64,000 bases of DNA from Stromatinia cepivora (taxonomy: Eukaryota; Ascomycota; Leotiomycetes; Helotiales; Sclerotiniaceae), in the NCBI GenBank assembly GCA_014898415.1, contig RCTD01000003.1, forward strand, positions 62,001-126,000, given 5' to 3'. Made by a program: the position numbers and the translations under genes. Positions 12,017-23,324 of the stretch are shown here, one piece after another; within the stretch, counting starts at the first letter, position 1; each line of letters begins with the position of its first letter. Below the pieces are notes generated by a model. The model was not told the DNA's origin. It did no database searches and saw only the letters and a program-made list of their open reading frames with translations.

Positions 12017-12779
12017 TGCCCAAGTCCTCTCCTTTTACATGTATTCTTTTGGGTCTAAAGATTGTGGATATTGATGTTCAATCTACTACCCCGCTGTTGT
12101 GATCTCATCGATGCATTGCAAAATGAGCCACACAGCTACAACAGGGGTGTGGATAGACGTTTACACTTCATACATGCATGAAAATATACGCAAGTAATTG
12201 CTGCGTTGAATCTGTATCACGGGTAGCTGCATACGCATACGCAAACGCAAACGCGCTCTTGACGAAGGAGACTAACCAAGTAATGCCATAAATCTTCATA
12301 TACGGAATTTGTAAGTGACCATGAAGTTCCAATATGTATCATAGAGACGGCGCTTATTGCTGGCTCAGAGGGCTATAGTAATTCACTTTTATATCGAAAT
12401 CTACCAAAGAGATTAGATACAAAGGTTTAAGGATCTTATCTTTTCTCACTTCAGAGTCCAATAAGGAAAGAACATCCTCATCCTCATCTCACATTTCCTA
12501 CCTCGGTCTATTGAACTCCAAATTCATTTTCAAAAAGTTCCTTCCTCCAATAATAGAAAAAGGAAGGAAATCCCGCCTATTGGTTAATTTGAACACTAGC
12601 GCCAAAACCCTTGGTTTACTTTGTCGTTGCTGTCGCTACCTCTTCTCTTCCTCTCTTTTCCTCTTTTCCTCTTTTCCTCTCAACCTCTTCCACCTTTCTT
12701 CTTACAACCCTTTCGTATTTACAATATCAATTTCTTCTTTTCAATCATAATTCATATCGATCTTAATAACGAAGGACAA

Positions 12780-12857
12780 GTGAGTAATTCCTTTTCATCC
12801 AGAATACAATTGATCAATCTCTTCAAGTCAATTGGACTTGAAAAAATTGGTTTTCAG
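12780..12857 (+). other. Probable 5' UTR intron 1 of Argonaute
   Basis: The stretch begins GTGAGTAATT and ends TTGGTTTTCAG inside the CT-rich leader. It would be spliced from the long 5' UTR. Evidence is splice-site sequence only. Confidence 0.35.
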
Positions 12858-13157
12858 GTGAAGTCGCGTTTGTTTGCTCTCGTTGCTGCTGTGGTTGCTT
12901 GCTTAGCCACCCAGTTTCTTCAAGCTTCAAACCTCAACTTCAAACACAGACAGACTCTTCCACCACAACAATATTTACTTCTCATCTCAAATTTATTCGA
13001 TATTCAAATTTATCTCATACTGTTGTTGATCTAAATTATCAATTCCTCGCTAATTCAATTGTCTTCTTACAGCTTTGCTGCCGTAATCTCCGGTTGTTTT
13101 CTGCAAACATTCACAGAGGAATAACAACGACAGCTCCTCAGCGGTGATCAACTCTTG

Positions 13158-13406
13158 GTAAGTCAAACAAACACAACCCCTTCTCATCATCATGCTTAGC
13201 ATTTGCTTCGCGCCTTCCCATCATTGTTGCTGTCACCACGATCCATCTTTTTTAACACCACTGCCATCACCACCATCTACCATCATCATGTTTGTGTCAC
13301 GATCTAAGTTCTTCACTGTCGTCTCTCTCCAGATCATCAAAGATGCATGGTTCAAGATCATTTTGGCATGCATAACACTTGCTAACGTAATGCTTCCAAA
13401 CTACAG
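13158..13406 (+). other. Probable 5' UTR intron 2 of Argonaute
   Basis: It begins GTAAGTC, contains a GCTAAC branch site at 13381 and ends CTACAG, 20 nt before the ATG at 13427. All three splice signals are good, so this is the stronger of the two leader introns. Confidence 0.55.
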
Positions 13407-13426
13407 ACACCACCAAAACCGACATC

Positions 13427-16400
13427 ATGGGTGTTGGTCAACAACGTCGCGCCAATCAGGGCCCGCCCTCATCGGCTGGTAATTCTGGTCAACAACAACC
13501 TCGTCCTTCAGCGCCACCATCAGTTGCCGGTGGACCACCAGAATCATCATCAGGTCGCCCAGTTTCCGCCAACATGGACGGATCAGGTGAAACGCGCAAA
13601 ACCCCTTTTGGCCCAGGCCTTGGTTTTGATCCCGCTAGAGATCAGAAGAAGGAAGAGCCCAGAAAGTTTAACACCCGTGTTGAGCTTCCAGTCTATCGTG
13701 ATAGCGTGAGTAATACTTTTTATTTGTTGATATGTGTGTGGTGTTGGGCTATGGTGTTTTCACAATCCTTGTGGACGCAGTTGCTGCTTCAAGGAAGTGT
13801 GGCATACTGCATGATGGAGTCATACCTCGCCATCGGCGATGATTAATCGGACCACTGGCACTTCTTGTCTCAATGTTCCTTACCTCACTGTCACCTCCAA
13901 ATCTATGGTCAATAAGGTTGTTCGACCTGGCGCAATCATCCCTTTCCCCACCCCTCCCACATTACTTGCCTTATACTCCTTACCCATTCAAACACAGCAA
14001 TCCAGTTGCTTGATTGAATTTCTACTTCTTCCAAAAAGAGTGAGGGGAAATCAAAAATTGAAGTGACCCACCTCCATTGGAGTCATACCCCGCTCTATGA
14101 GCGAATTTTCCATTGGAAGGAGTCCATGATTCACTTCCCCAAGGCATTAGCGTGATTTTCCTCTCATCCTCCTACCCACTGGCTTCAAGGCATTATCTAC
14201 AAAAGAGCCCTCCCTCTTCTGAACCTCCATCTTTCTTACAACCAAACACTCAATAACTCCTCTACCCTACAACTCTATCTTTAACACTCGCACATACTCT
14301 CACACATCATTACCCATCACAACACAACAACTACAATCAAATTTACCACTTTCCAAAGTCTTTATTGCTGGTTGATCTTCAGCCAGCATACCTGACTATT
14401 CATTTCCACCCCACATTTGTGTCCTTCAACCATCCTCATCTTTATACTCTATTCTCTTCACCTTTTTCTTAACCTCAATCAACCGCGAAAATGGAAAACA
14501 TCTATTTTGCGGGTCTTCAAGCTAATGGCTCGCAGTATAACGCTCCCGCCTCCAGCATTCTTCCTGATCGTCCAGGCTACAATACCCAGGGCAAGGCTAT
14601 CAATATTCGAGTCAACCAGTTCAAGGTCCTCGATGCTCCAAGAACAGATGTTTACCAGTACGATGTAAGCATTAAAATCTCCTCGTGAATCACCTTCAAA
14701 TACTAATGAATAATGCAGATCTTGATCGGTAAAGGTGATGCGAAGCCGGGACTCATCAAGAAGGTCTGGGAGTCTGAAGCTGTTCAGAAGGAATTGGCAA
14801 AGCATGGCAAGATGTGGCTTTGGGATGGCAACAAGATTGCTTGGTAAGTAATTTTTTTTCAATTCAAATCTCACATTTCACACTTTACTCACATCTTTTA
14901 GGTGCTCAAGACCATTGGCTCGTGGTGAAGTTCGCATTGCCGTTGATCTCGATGTCGAGAATGGTAAACCAGGTGGAGACCCCGAGAGAATGATTTACTG
15001 CCATGTCAAGCAAACAACCATCATTAGAATGGCTTCTTTGCACGCCTATCTCAATAAGCAATGTGATTTCGATAACACCGTTCTCTGCGCTATCAGTAAG
15101 TCTCTTTAATTCAACCTATAATGAATTAACTAACTTATATTTCGGATTTCCTTGACCACATGATTCGTCAATGGCCCAGTGAGAGATACACTGTCCAAAA
15201 GCGCAGCTTCTTTGCTCGCGGAGTCAGTCGTTCTCCTTTGGATATCACTATTGAGGCCATGAAGGGTGTTTACCAATCAATCCGTCTTTGCAACCATGTC
15301 ACTGAAGGTAGTGCCATTCGTGGTCTTGCCGTCAACGTCGATGTTGCAAATGGCACATTCTGGACTTCACAAGATGTGATGCAGGCTGCTCGTAACTTGT
15401 GCAGTGCTCGAAATAGAGCCCTGAACTATGACGTCTTCCGCAAGGATCTCATGCCACGCCAAGCTAATAAGGAGGGTGGTAGACTTGAGAAATCTGCAGA
15501 TTTCTTGACTCTTGAAAAGATGAAGAAGTTAAAGTTTCATCTCAAGCATCATGGCAAGGAGCAAGGTATTTATTTCTCTTCACTTGTACATTATTATTAC
15601 TAACATTTGATTCGAGATACGAAGGTTTATACCATCAAGAAGTTCACTTTCTCTCACGACCCTAAGTATGCCAACACAGGTCTAAATGCCAAAAATCACT
15701 TTTTTACCCCAAAGGATACTAGCAAGGAGACATCTGTCTATGACTACTTTAGGACCAAGTATAACATCCTTCTGAAGTTTTGGTGGGCTCCCTTAATCGA
15801 GACAGAGAGAGCAGGCTTCTTCCCCATGGAAGTTTGTACCTTGATTCCTAATCAGAAGTATCAGTACAAGCTTGACCCAAACCAGACTTCTTCCATGATC
15901 AAGTTTGCAGTTACTAGGCCAAAGGTCCGTATTCAATCAATTGAGCACGGCCTGGGCATGTTGAAATGGCAAGAAGACCCTTATCTCGCTCATTTTGGTT
16001 GCCGAATTGATCAGAATATGACTATGGTAAGTTATCGTTCTACATTATCTCCTTGATACACCGTTACTTACAAATTCTCAGACTCAAGCCCGATTACTTC
16101 AAAACCCGATCGTTCAATTCGATCGGGCTACCATTGATCCCAAGACCTTTGGTCGCTGGGATTTACGTGGCAAGAAGTTTCTGTACGCAAACCCAGAACC
16201 ATTGAATTCCTGGGCTGTTGTAATTGTCGGTGGCTGTATCCAAGTACCTGCTGTGAAGAACTTCCTTCAGGTTTTTATTCAGACCTACATTGGTCATGGT
16301 GGTAAAGTCACTAACAAGACCCCTCCTATCGTTCAATGCTCCCCTGAGGTAGATAAAGTCGCTGTGGGCGTGCAAGAAGCTCGCAAGGCTGCTGGCCAAC

Positions 16401-17725
16401 AGAGCAATCAAACACCTCAGATTCTCTTCTTCATCATGCCTGATCGAAATTCGTTCCTGTATGAGCGTTTGAAGAAGAACAATGAATGTCGTTTCGGTAT
16501 GATGTCGCAAAGTAAGTGGCGACAATCCCATCTCAGAGGCTTAACTAATTAAATATAGTGATGAATGTTGCTCATGTCGCCAAGGCACAACCACAATACT
16601 GCTCAAATGTTTGCATGAAAGTCAATGCCAAGTTGGGTGGAACAACTTGTAAAGTTGCTGATGCGAAGCAAGCAAAGCCATTTTTTCCGCGATCAACCAT
16701 GGTTATTGGTGCAGATGTCTCTCATGCCTCACCAGGCTCACCTCAATCATCCATGGCTTGCTTGACAATGTCTATGGACTCAACGGCCTGTAGATATGCT
16801 GCTGCAGTTCAGACAAATGGCAACCGTGTTGAAATGATTTCCAAGGACAATATCAACTCTATGTTCATTCCTTTGTTTAGACAATGGATGGCTAAGGTCG
16901 GCAAGGGATCGGGACCTCAACATATTTATTACTTTAGAGACGGTGTTTCTGAAGGTCAGTTTGAACATGTGATCAACCAAGAGATCAAAGACATGAAGGC
17001 TGCGCTCGAAAACGCATTTGGTCAGCCTGCTACAACTGTAAGTGGTTGCGTTTTTCAACTCTCTATGTCCTCTTAACTAATTACTCTCAGATTCGTTGGA
17101 CCGTTACCGTGTGCACCAAGCGCCACCATCTGAGATTCTTCCCTAAGGATAATGATATGGCAGCTGGTGACAAGAACGGAAATGCACTTCCCGGTACTTT
17201 GGTTGAGCGTGATATTACTCATCCATTTGAGTATGACTTTTACTTGAGCTCACACTCCGCCATTCAGGGTACTGCTCGCCCTGTTCACTATCAAGTCATT
17301 ATGGATGAAGCCCAGGTTCCTGTCAATGACTTCCAAAGAATGGTATACCAACATTGCTATCAGTACATGCGCTCTACAACCCCTGTCTCTTTGTGTAAGT
17401 TTCCGAATGCTTCACCATTTTCCTTTATACTAATTTGTTTTTAGATCCTGCCGTCTACTATGCACACTTGGCTTCTAACCGTGCTCGTGCACACGAGGCT
17501 CAAGGTTATAGTGCAGGACCTCGTGGTGGGGAGAAATTTCTCGAGAGACAAGCTGCCGCAGCCGCTGACAGAGTCGCCGGTCGTGCACCCGCAGAATCTA
17601 GTCAAACAGGATCAAGCAACCTGGTTGAAAATGTGCCATTGCTTCCTTTGGGAACTTTGAATGATCAAGACAAAGTTAACAACGATGTCCTTTTGAAGAT
17701 TCGCACCGGAATGTGGTACATTTAA
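13427..17725 (+). CDS. AGO: Argonaute (QDE-2-like small-RNA effector)
   Basis: Preferred model, ten exons and 1016 aa: 13427-13705, 14536-14664, 14719-14843, 14902-15095, 15146-15565, 15617-16026, 16082-16511, 16559-17037, 17091-17394, 17445-17725. All junctions are in frame. The Gly/Pro/Gln-rich N-terminus is followed by Argonaute N, PAZ, MID and PIWI regions. The PIWI catalytic tetrad is complete: Asp in GADVSHASP (codon 16713), Glu in NRVEMIS (16831), Asp in YYFRDGVSEGQF (16939) and His in QGTARPVHY (17286), so a slicer is expected. Argonautes bind Dicer-made small RNAs in RISC; in fungi this is quelling and transposon or virus control. Two oddities: the intron at 15096-15145 ends GG, and the first coding intron is 830 nt with a second possible start at 14491. 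Which fungal Argonaute paralogue this is cannot be told without a tree. Confidence 0.93.
13706..14535 (+). other. Long first coding intron of Argonaute with a possible internal promoter
   Basis: It starts GTGAGT, and the frame-preserving acceptor is CTCGCAG with a CTAAT branch 14 nt upstream. Inside, about 14200-14490 is CT- and CAAC-rich like a fungal leader and ends CGAAAATGG, so a second transcript could start at ATG 14491 in the same downstream frame (protein beginning MENIYFAGLQANGSQ). Short non-coding frames are otherwise all that is seen. Confidence 0.5.
15096..15145 (+). other. Argonaute intron with a GG 3' splice site
   Basis: The donor GTAAGT and branch TAACTAAC are ideal and the length is 50 nt. 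The only junction that keeps frame and continues the conserved protein (…CAI|NFLDHMIRQWPS…) ends TTTCGG at 15145, where AG is expected. Retention gives a stop after five codons. The next AG (15178-15179) shifts the frame. Confidence 0.75.
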
Positions 17726-20700
17726 GTGCCTCCGACTCCTCATCACCATCATGATCTTTGACCCTTGTCCTCGATCTTAACACCTTTTTACTTCTTCATT
17801 TTGTTTTATTACAATACTTTGATCCTCGGATCCCTGATCTTGCGATTTCTCAATCTTTCTCTGCTTGCTAGTTGCTATCGCAACTGGTGTATGAGGGATT
17901 TGGGAATAGGACTTGTACTTTCACTTCTTAGGACTTTGACATCATCTCGGAATCTTTTTCGGGGATTGAGGTTTCAAATTTCCTCCTTTTATTTGTGCAT
18001 ATGGGTATATGGAAATCGTTATGGACTTGATGATGGGAATGGCATTAATGATCAACGAATGGTTTATTTAGTCTGGCGATGGGATAGTTGCAGGATGGGT
18101 TTCTTTCTCTTTTCATTTTAGTGTGGCTTGTGGTCGACGTCCCCGGTTGAGAAATCTTTCTACTAAGGTGCAGATTTGAATGGGAATTGATAATTTTGAG
18201 GTGGGTACTCAGCTAGACTTTTAAGGAAATGAAAAGTGCGATTGCATTTAACTTGTGGTTTTCGGTTGTGACCTGTGAATGAGGATTCCTACTTTGTACT
18301 TTTGACATGAACACAGTTACTGCAGATCATATGTTGGAGTACTAGGCGAGCCAAACCAAGGCGAGCGCCATCATTACATGGCTTGCAAAGCATACACGAA
18401 CTGTGAATAATCTCGAGAGTTTGCATTGTTCTGTGGAGGTTGGGAGAAGGAGGGCTTAGTTTTTGCTGCTTCGCGCGGTGCTATCTCTTTTCAATATTTG
18501 GAAGTAATTCGATATTCGAAATGACTTCAATATTTCAAATAACTCGAATGTTTCAACTATGGCGATACTTTAGCTGAAGTTTGAAGTTATCTATCGTCGA
18601 GTACATAGTATTTGATACAATCTAATGCTGGTCGACTGTAGGGTCACTAAGCAGTCTTTACCTAACGTTCTCATCACTACTCTATTATCATGGTTTATTA
18701 TCTAGTGTAAAACAGGGTTTTGAATCATCAATTGATTCTTAAAGATATATGGCTACTCAAGCACCGAAAGCTATTTGGATAACGAAGACGTAGATTATGT
18801 TGCTTTTGGGAATGGGATAAAAAGAAATATCACAAGTATATTAGGTGGTAGTGTGAACTACCTACGCACTAACTGTATTCCGTAATATTGTTGCGGATTT
18901 TGAGTTTATTCAAGATATTATCCGAATACTAGTTTTACTAAAAACTTGGTAAAAAAGCCAATTTCATCCTTCCGGCTTTTGGTGAAGTGCACTTAATTAC
19001 CTAATTACTTAATTACTTTAGGGCTTGAAAGTCTTTTCATACATATATATGAAGAATAATTAATTGTCCGCAAGACGAACCCCCAATATAAAATAAGTAC
19101 AAACAAACTTCAAAACGACCTCGAAAATACCGAAATACCAGTATCTCCTCACCTCCACAAAATACTTCCTCCTCTTCGAATGCCAACACAACTGCAACCT
19201 GCCCCGCTGGCATGGTAAAATGTCTTATTTTGGCTTGGGTAACTGTACCTTCACACTACTCCGTATATAAGCAAATGTTTTACAAATAAATATTTTACAA
19301 ACCAATCTTTCAAATGAATGGGAGGAAAAGATTGAAACGCCCTCAACCTCACTCTCACTCTCACTCCCACTCTCACTCTCACTCTCACTCTCAAGCTCAA
19401 CCCCAAGCCCAACCTCCCTTGCGAAGTACCATTTAACCTCAACCCGCACGAAATTGTGTCACATCAGGAAAAATCATCAACGTGCAGCTTGCAACCAATT
19501 GAATGTTTCTTTACTACACCCACGAAAAGAAATGCATATGTCTTAATTAATATTTATTGACTCTTGCAGACCATTTTATCCTGGTGATTTCTGCACCCAT
19601 CGAATGAGAACGACGAGATCGAGAACAATGTCGCCGATATCGAAGAGCTGAAATCCCATGATTCTGCGAAAGCTCCCGTAAATGGTCTATACTGTCTGTG
19701 TAGGTCCAAGAGAAGAGAAAGAGAGGAGAAAGAGAAGATTTGACAATTTTGACCCACGTTCATCTCACAGACCATTTTACTATTGTCCGCACATCATTTT
19801 GTTTATCCTTGCCTTGACAACTCAATTCTCACAATTCATTGGTTCACATTCCCTATATTTACCTTTTATCAATTCAATTTTTATCTTCCCCGAAGAACTA
19901 GTCCCAGATTTGATTCGGATTATTGCCTCGGGAACAGATACCCAATACATATTCAGGTCAAAATAGAACAGGATACGATAACTTCAAGGAACTCGCCTTA
20001 CACAGCAGGGAGAGTGCCCGTGTACCCGTGTATTTTAATTATATTACACCGGTATTGGATATTGGATGGGACGAGTTGGCTCAACATATATCGCACAACA
20101 GAACAGAACGGGTCTTGGCTATCTGCTTGGTTGGGGTTGGGTAAGATTACTTTACCTCACCTACATATGGATCCTCGAGATTTACAGATGGATGGACGAC
20201 CTCGATTATTGTGAGAACAGGAGGAATATATATCTGAATTCGAATTGAAGAGAGATACTCATAAAAGAAAAGGTCCACGAGATAACGGTAGAATTGGATT
20301 CGCAGAGACGCGGGATATATTGTATTATATTATATTACCGTCTGTGCGGAATTTCTTCTTTTGACCGGAGGATAAATTGGCTTTTCCGAAGTGATTTTAG
20401 AAAGGATATACCAATTTGGATCAATTGTTTTGAATCAATTGGCTTGAGCCTTTTGCGCAAGTGAAAAAAGGAAAGAAAGGAGAAGAGATAGCGAAAATCT
20501 TGAATGAATGTGGAAGAAGGCAGGAAGGTTGGACGAATTCACACACAGACGAACGGAAGAACGAGCGGGTGGACAATTGAACATTGAACGAATAGCAGAT
20601 CGAATTTTTTTGCGACAGTTGATTTTGTTTCGAGCGCAAGTTTCAATTTCACTTCTACCCATACCTCAAACACAATCTCTAACACTCCAATTCGCCCTTC

Positions 20701-20785
20701 AAAAACCCGCCAATTTCCCATCCTCCCAATCTCCAACCAGATCCCTCTCTCTTGTCTCTGCCAAAACAACACTGCATCACCCAAA
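17726..20785. other. Argonaute 3' flank and Ras-like gene 5' region, no supported gene
   Basis: About 3 kb without a supportable coding region. 18960-19030 is an AT-rich patch with repeated TTAATTAC. 19347-19393 is a CTCACT repeat. From about 20600 a CT- and CCAA-rich leader runs into ACCCAAAATGAC at 20786. Frames between 19680 and 20250 are short, overlapping and without domains. Confidence 0.45.
19347..19393. repeat. CTCACT hexamer microsatellite
   Basis: Seven to eight tandem, slightly interrupted CTCACT units. Frames across it on the minus strand only encode the repeat. Confidence 0.7.
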
Positions 20786-21703
20786 ATGACATCTACTCCA
20801 TACGACTCCAATCGCATAACCATAACCATACTCGGTGATGGTGGCGTTGGTAAATCCGCCCTAACACTACGCCTGGTTAAGTCTCAATGGACATCCGATT
20901 ACGATCCCACAATCGAAGATTCCTATACTCTTACCCGACGCATCGATGGTCAAACATATCATCTCTCAATAACAGATACCGCAGGCCAAGAAGAATACCG
21001 TGGGATGTGGCAGAGTGCCAATGGAAGTATGAGAAGCAATGCTTTCTTACTGGTATATGATATTACGCGACGAGAAAGTTTAGATGCGTTGGAGTGGTTT
21101 GACGAATTAATTAGTATGGAAGGGGAAGTTAGGGGAGAAGAATGGAGAAGAGCGCAGGTTGAATCCCCACACTCCAGATCTCGTTCCAGATCGAAAAAGT
21201 CGCAGAATTCAAACGTAAATCCAATATCGGGATATGGATACGGATACATACCTCCGATAAAAATCGTGGCGGGAAATAAATGCGATTTACAACAATCGCG
21301 CGAGGTGACGGCATCGCAGGGTTTAGAATGGGCTAGGGCGAGAAATTGTGGGTTTATGGAGACGAGTGCGAGGAGTATTGTTAATATTGAGGAGACTTTT
21401 GCGTTGATTGTTCGACGGGTTGTTGAGGGGAGGAGAAGAGCGGAAATGGACAAAGAGATTATGGATAGGAGGGAATTTGGGGATGAGACCCCGTTTGGGA
21501 TTGGTGTGGATGGGGAGGAAGGGGATGAAATTGATAGGCAGAGAAAGGAATTGGGGACGAGGAGAGCGATGACGAAACCATTGACACCGTTGCCTCCAGG
21601 GAGTCTGGACGGGGAAAATGAAAAGAGAAAGGGTAGAAAATGGAGATTTATGAAGAGGGGAAAATGGAGGGCGATGGGACGAAAGTTATTTTGTTGGAAA
21701 TAA
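20786..21703 (+). CDS. Ras-like small GTPase with long insert and basic tail
   Basis: Intronless, 305 aa. All G boxes are visible: P-loop GDGGVGKSALT (residues 17-24), effector loop DYDPTIEDSY, G3 DTAGQEEY with the catalytic Gln, G4 AGNKCDL and G5 METSAR. The effector loop is Ras/Rap type, so it is a Ras-superfamily signalling GTPase, not Rab or Rho. A Ser/Arg-rich insert of about 40 residues sits between G3 and G4 (PHSRSRSRSKKSQ), and the C-terminus extends about 90 residues past the G domain, ending in a strongly basic segment and FCWK. There is no CaaX box; the last Cys is third from the end. Membrane binding would then rest on the basic tail or acylation, or a final exon is missed. Exact subfamily is unresolved. 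Confidence 0.85.
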   Translation: MTSTPYDSNRITITILGDGGVGKSALTLRLVKSQWTSDYDPTIEDSYTLTRRIDGQTYHLSITDTAGQEEYRGMWQSANGSMRSNAFLLVYDITRRESLDALEWFDELISMEGEVRGEEWRRAQVESPHSRSRSRSKKSQNSNVNPISGYGYGYIPPIKIVAGNKCDLQQSREVTASQGLEWARARNCGFMETSARSIVNIEETFALIVRRVVEGRRRAEMDKEIMDRREFGDETPFGIGVDGEEGDEIDRQRKELGTRRAMTKPLTPLPPGSLDGENEKRKGRKWRFMKRGKWRAMGRKLFCWK

Positions 21704-22383
21704 ACTGATGTAGTAGTCGAATGAGATGAGAGTGGATGAGATGAGACTGCACAAGAGGAAGATGGCTAGAAAGAAGGAATGAGATGGACGACAGAAGATG
21801 AGAACTTACGACATATTTTAATGACTTCATAACCTACGGGTAGTGATTTTGCTTGCTTGCTTTTTTGCTTGCTCGCTTGCTTGCGTGCTGGATATCCATT
21901 TGTTTTGGGATGGGATGGGATGGATGGCTGGCTGGATTGATGGATGGATGGATGGATGGATGGATGGAATGGATACGCATGGATTGGAATGGGAATGGGA
22001 ATGGATTGGGTTGGATTCGGGTTGTCAATTTGGGCAAAGGATTTGGATGGATGTGTCGGATAGGTATCGATTGGTGCGAAATGGGAAAGGGGAAAGGGGA
22101 AGGGGACATTTCATACTATGTAAACGAGGAGATTACTGGGTCGGTCGGCCGGGTCTAGTACAATATCATTATTCTTATTCCTATTTACATCTTTAGCTTC
22201 CAATGAAATTGAATGAAATTAAATGTGTGAAATCCTGGAGTTATGGGAAATTTCACGCTTTAATGTATCTAGTAGTTAGAGAGGAGAGGAACTGTACCAC
22301 TAATTACCTAGGTAGGTAGGTAGTGAGTGAGTGAGTGTATGTGTGTAAGATCTTACGAGGTGGTGCGATGTGATGCGATGTGA

Positions 22384-22516
22384 TGAGTATGAGTATGAGT
22401 ATGAGTATGAGTATGAGTATGAGTATGAGTATGAGGATGAGGATGAGTATGAGTATGAGGATGAGGATGAGGATGAGGATGAGGATGAGGATGAGTATGA
22501 GTATAAGTATGAGGAT
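22384..22516. repeat. GAGTAT/GAGGAT hexamer array
   Basis: About 22 tandem hexamers alternating between GAGTAT and GAGGAT blocks. The period of 6 leaves every frame open, which explains the Glu/Tyr, Ser/Met and His/Thr-Pro frames seen across it. Confidence 0.85.
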
Positions 22517-22958
22517 AAAGAAAATACCAGCTCCTCACAACTTTCCCACCATACCATATTCAGTGCTTTCTATTCCCACCTTTCCATTCTCATTTTTTAT
22601 GGCAAAGAAATGTATCTATCTATCTATCTATCTATCTATCAATCACTCACTTCATTTCATCATAATCTCACAGCCCAGATGAAGGTCGATGATATCTAAT
22701 GGTATGTAAATAGAAATATCCCATCCCACCCCATCCCGTAACATACATAAGTTTTATTACAAGTCTTACTTTGCAATGTGTCAAGACCTCATATATTGAT
22801 ATACATATGGACTTATTGACATACGGAATGATGAATGAATTAGGATTGGGATTTATATTGGTATTGAGATTGAGTTGAGTCCATAACATTATATGATATG
22901 ATATGTCATGGTATTCTAGAACCCAAGTATGAATATATGACTTATGATTAGCTAGCTA

Positions 22959-22959
<1 letters not shown>

Positions 22960-22993
<34 letters not shown>
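22960..22993. repeat. (AT)n dinucleotide repeat
   Basis: An uninterrupted alternating AT run of 34 bp. Confidence 0.9.
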
Positions 22994-22995
<2 letters not shown>

Positions 22996-23324
22996 AAAAC
23001 CATGCATGGGTTAGCTGGTTGTAAGTATGTAAGTAGGTAACTCTTAATTATAACTAAAGGAGATGTAACCGTGTAAGAAGTAGATTAACAGGAGAAGTAG
23101 AAGAAGTGAGGAAGAGGAAGAGGAAAGATGAGTAGAATGAAAGAAATCCCGCTGATTAGATATCTAAGTGCTTGTTTGATCTTTTTGTCATAAATCATTT
23201 CATATCGTATCTTATGTTATGTCCTCGCTGCTTCCTTCTCCGTGCTTAACTTGAGCTTCTGTCTTCCTTTCCTTTCACTTCTGTACTTCTGTATCCTTAT
23301 CTCCTGGCAATATCAACAAGTACT

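Larger units (their letters stand above)
11216..13426. other. Intergenic and long 5' leader of Argonaute
   Basis: The left part is the rna14 3' flank. A 16 bp palindrome sits at 12001-12016. From about 12600 the sequence becomes strongly CT-rich and looks like a long Argonaute 5' leader with probable leader introns (12780-12857 and 13158-13406). Open frames in the CT-rich tract are compositional. Confidence 0.45.
21704..23324. repeat. Microsatellite-dense gap between Ras-like and AMMECR1 genes
   Basis: No gene. In 1.6 kb lie many short tandem arrays: TTGC/TGCT (21849-21890), GATG (21933-21968), GGAATG (21983-22005), TAGG (22309-22324), GTGA (22322-22338), GAGTAT/GAGGAT (22384-22516), TATC (22617-22640) and AT (22960-22993). 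Frames here encode only repeats such as EYEYED. Confidence 0.75.

Noticed and set aside
12621..13034. 137-codon frame upstream of Argonaute
   Set aside because: It is a translation of the CT-rich leader (Leu, Phe and Ser dominated) and crosses good splice signals.
13781..13846. Short-intron model for Argonaute exon 1 (acceptor at 13780)
   Set aside because: It leads to a stop after 21 codons and loses the rest of the protein; the 14536 acceptor keeps the frame.
15180..15565. Use of the AG at 15178-15179 for the anomalous Argonaute intron
   Set aside because: It shifts the frame and removes conserved residues; no upstream donor compensates.
22370..22699. Glu/Tyr/Asp-rich frame and its Ser/Met and His/Thr partners
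   Set aside because: All encode only the GAGTAT/GAGGAT microsatellite.
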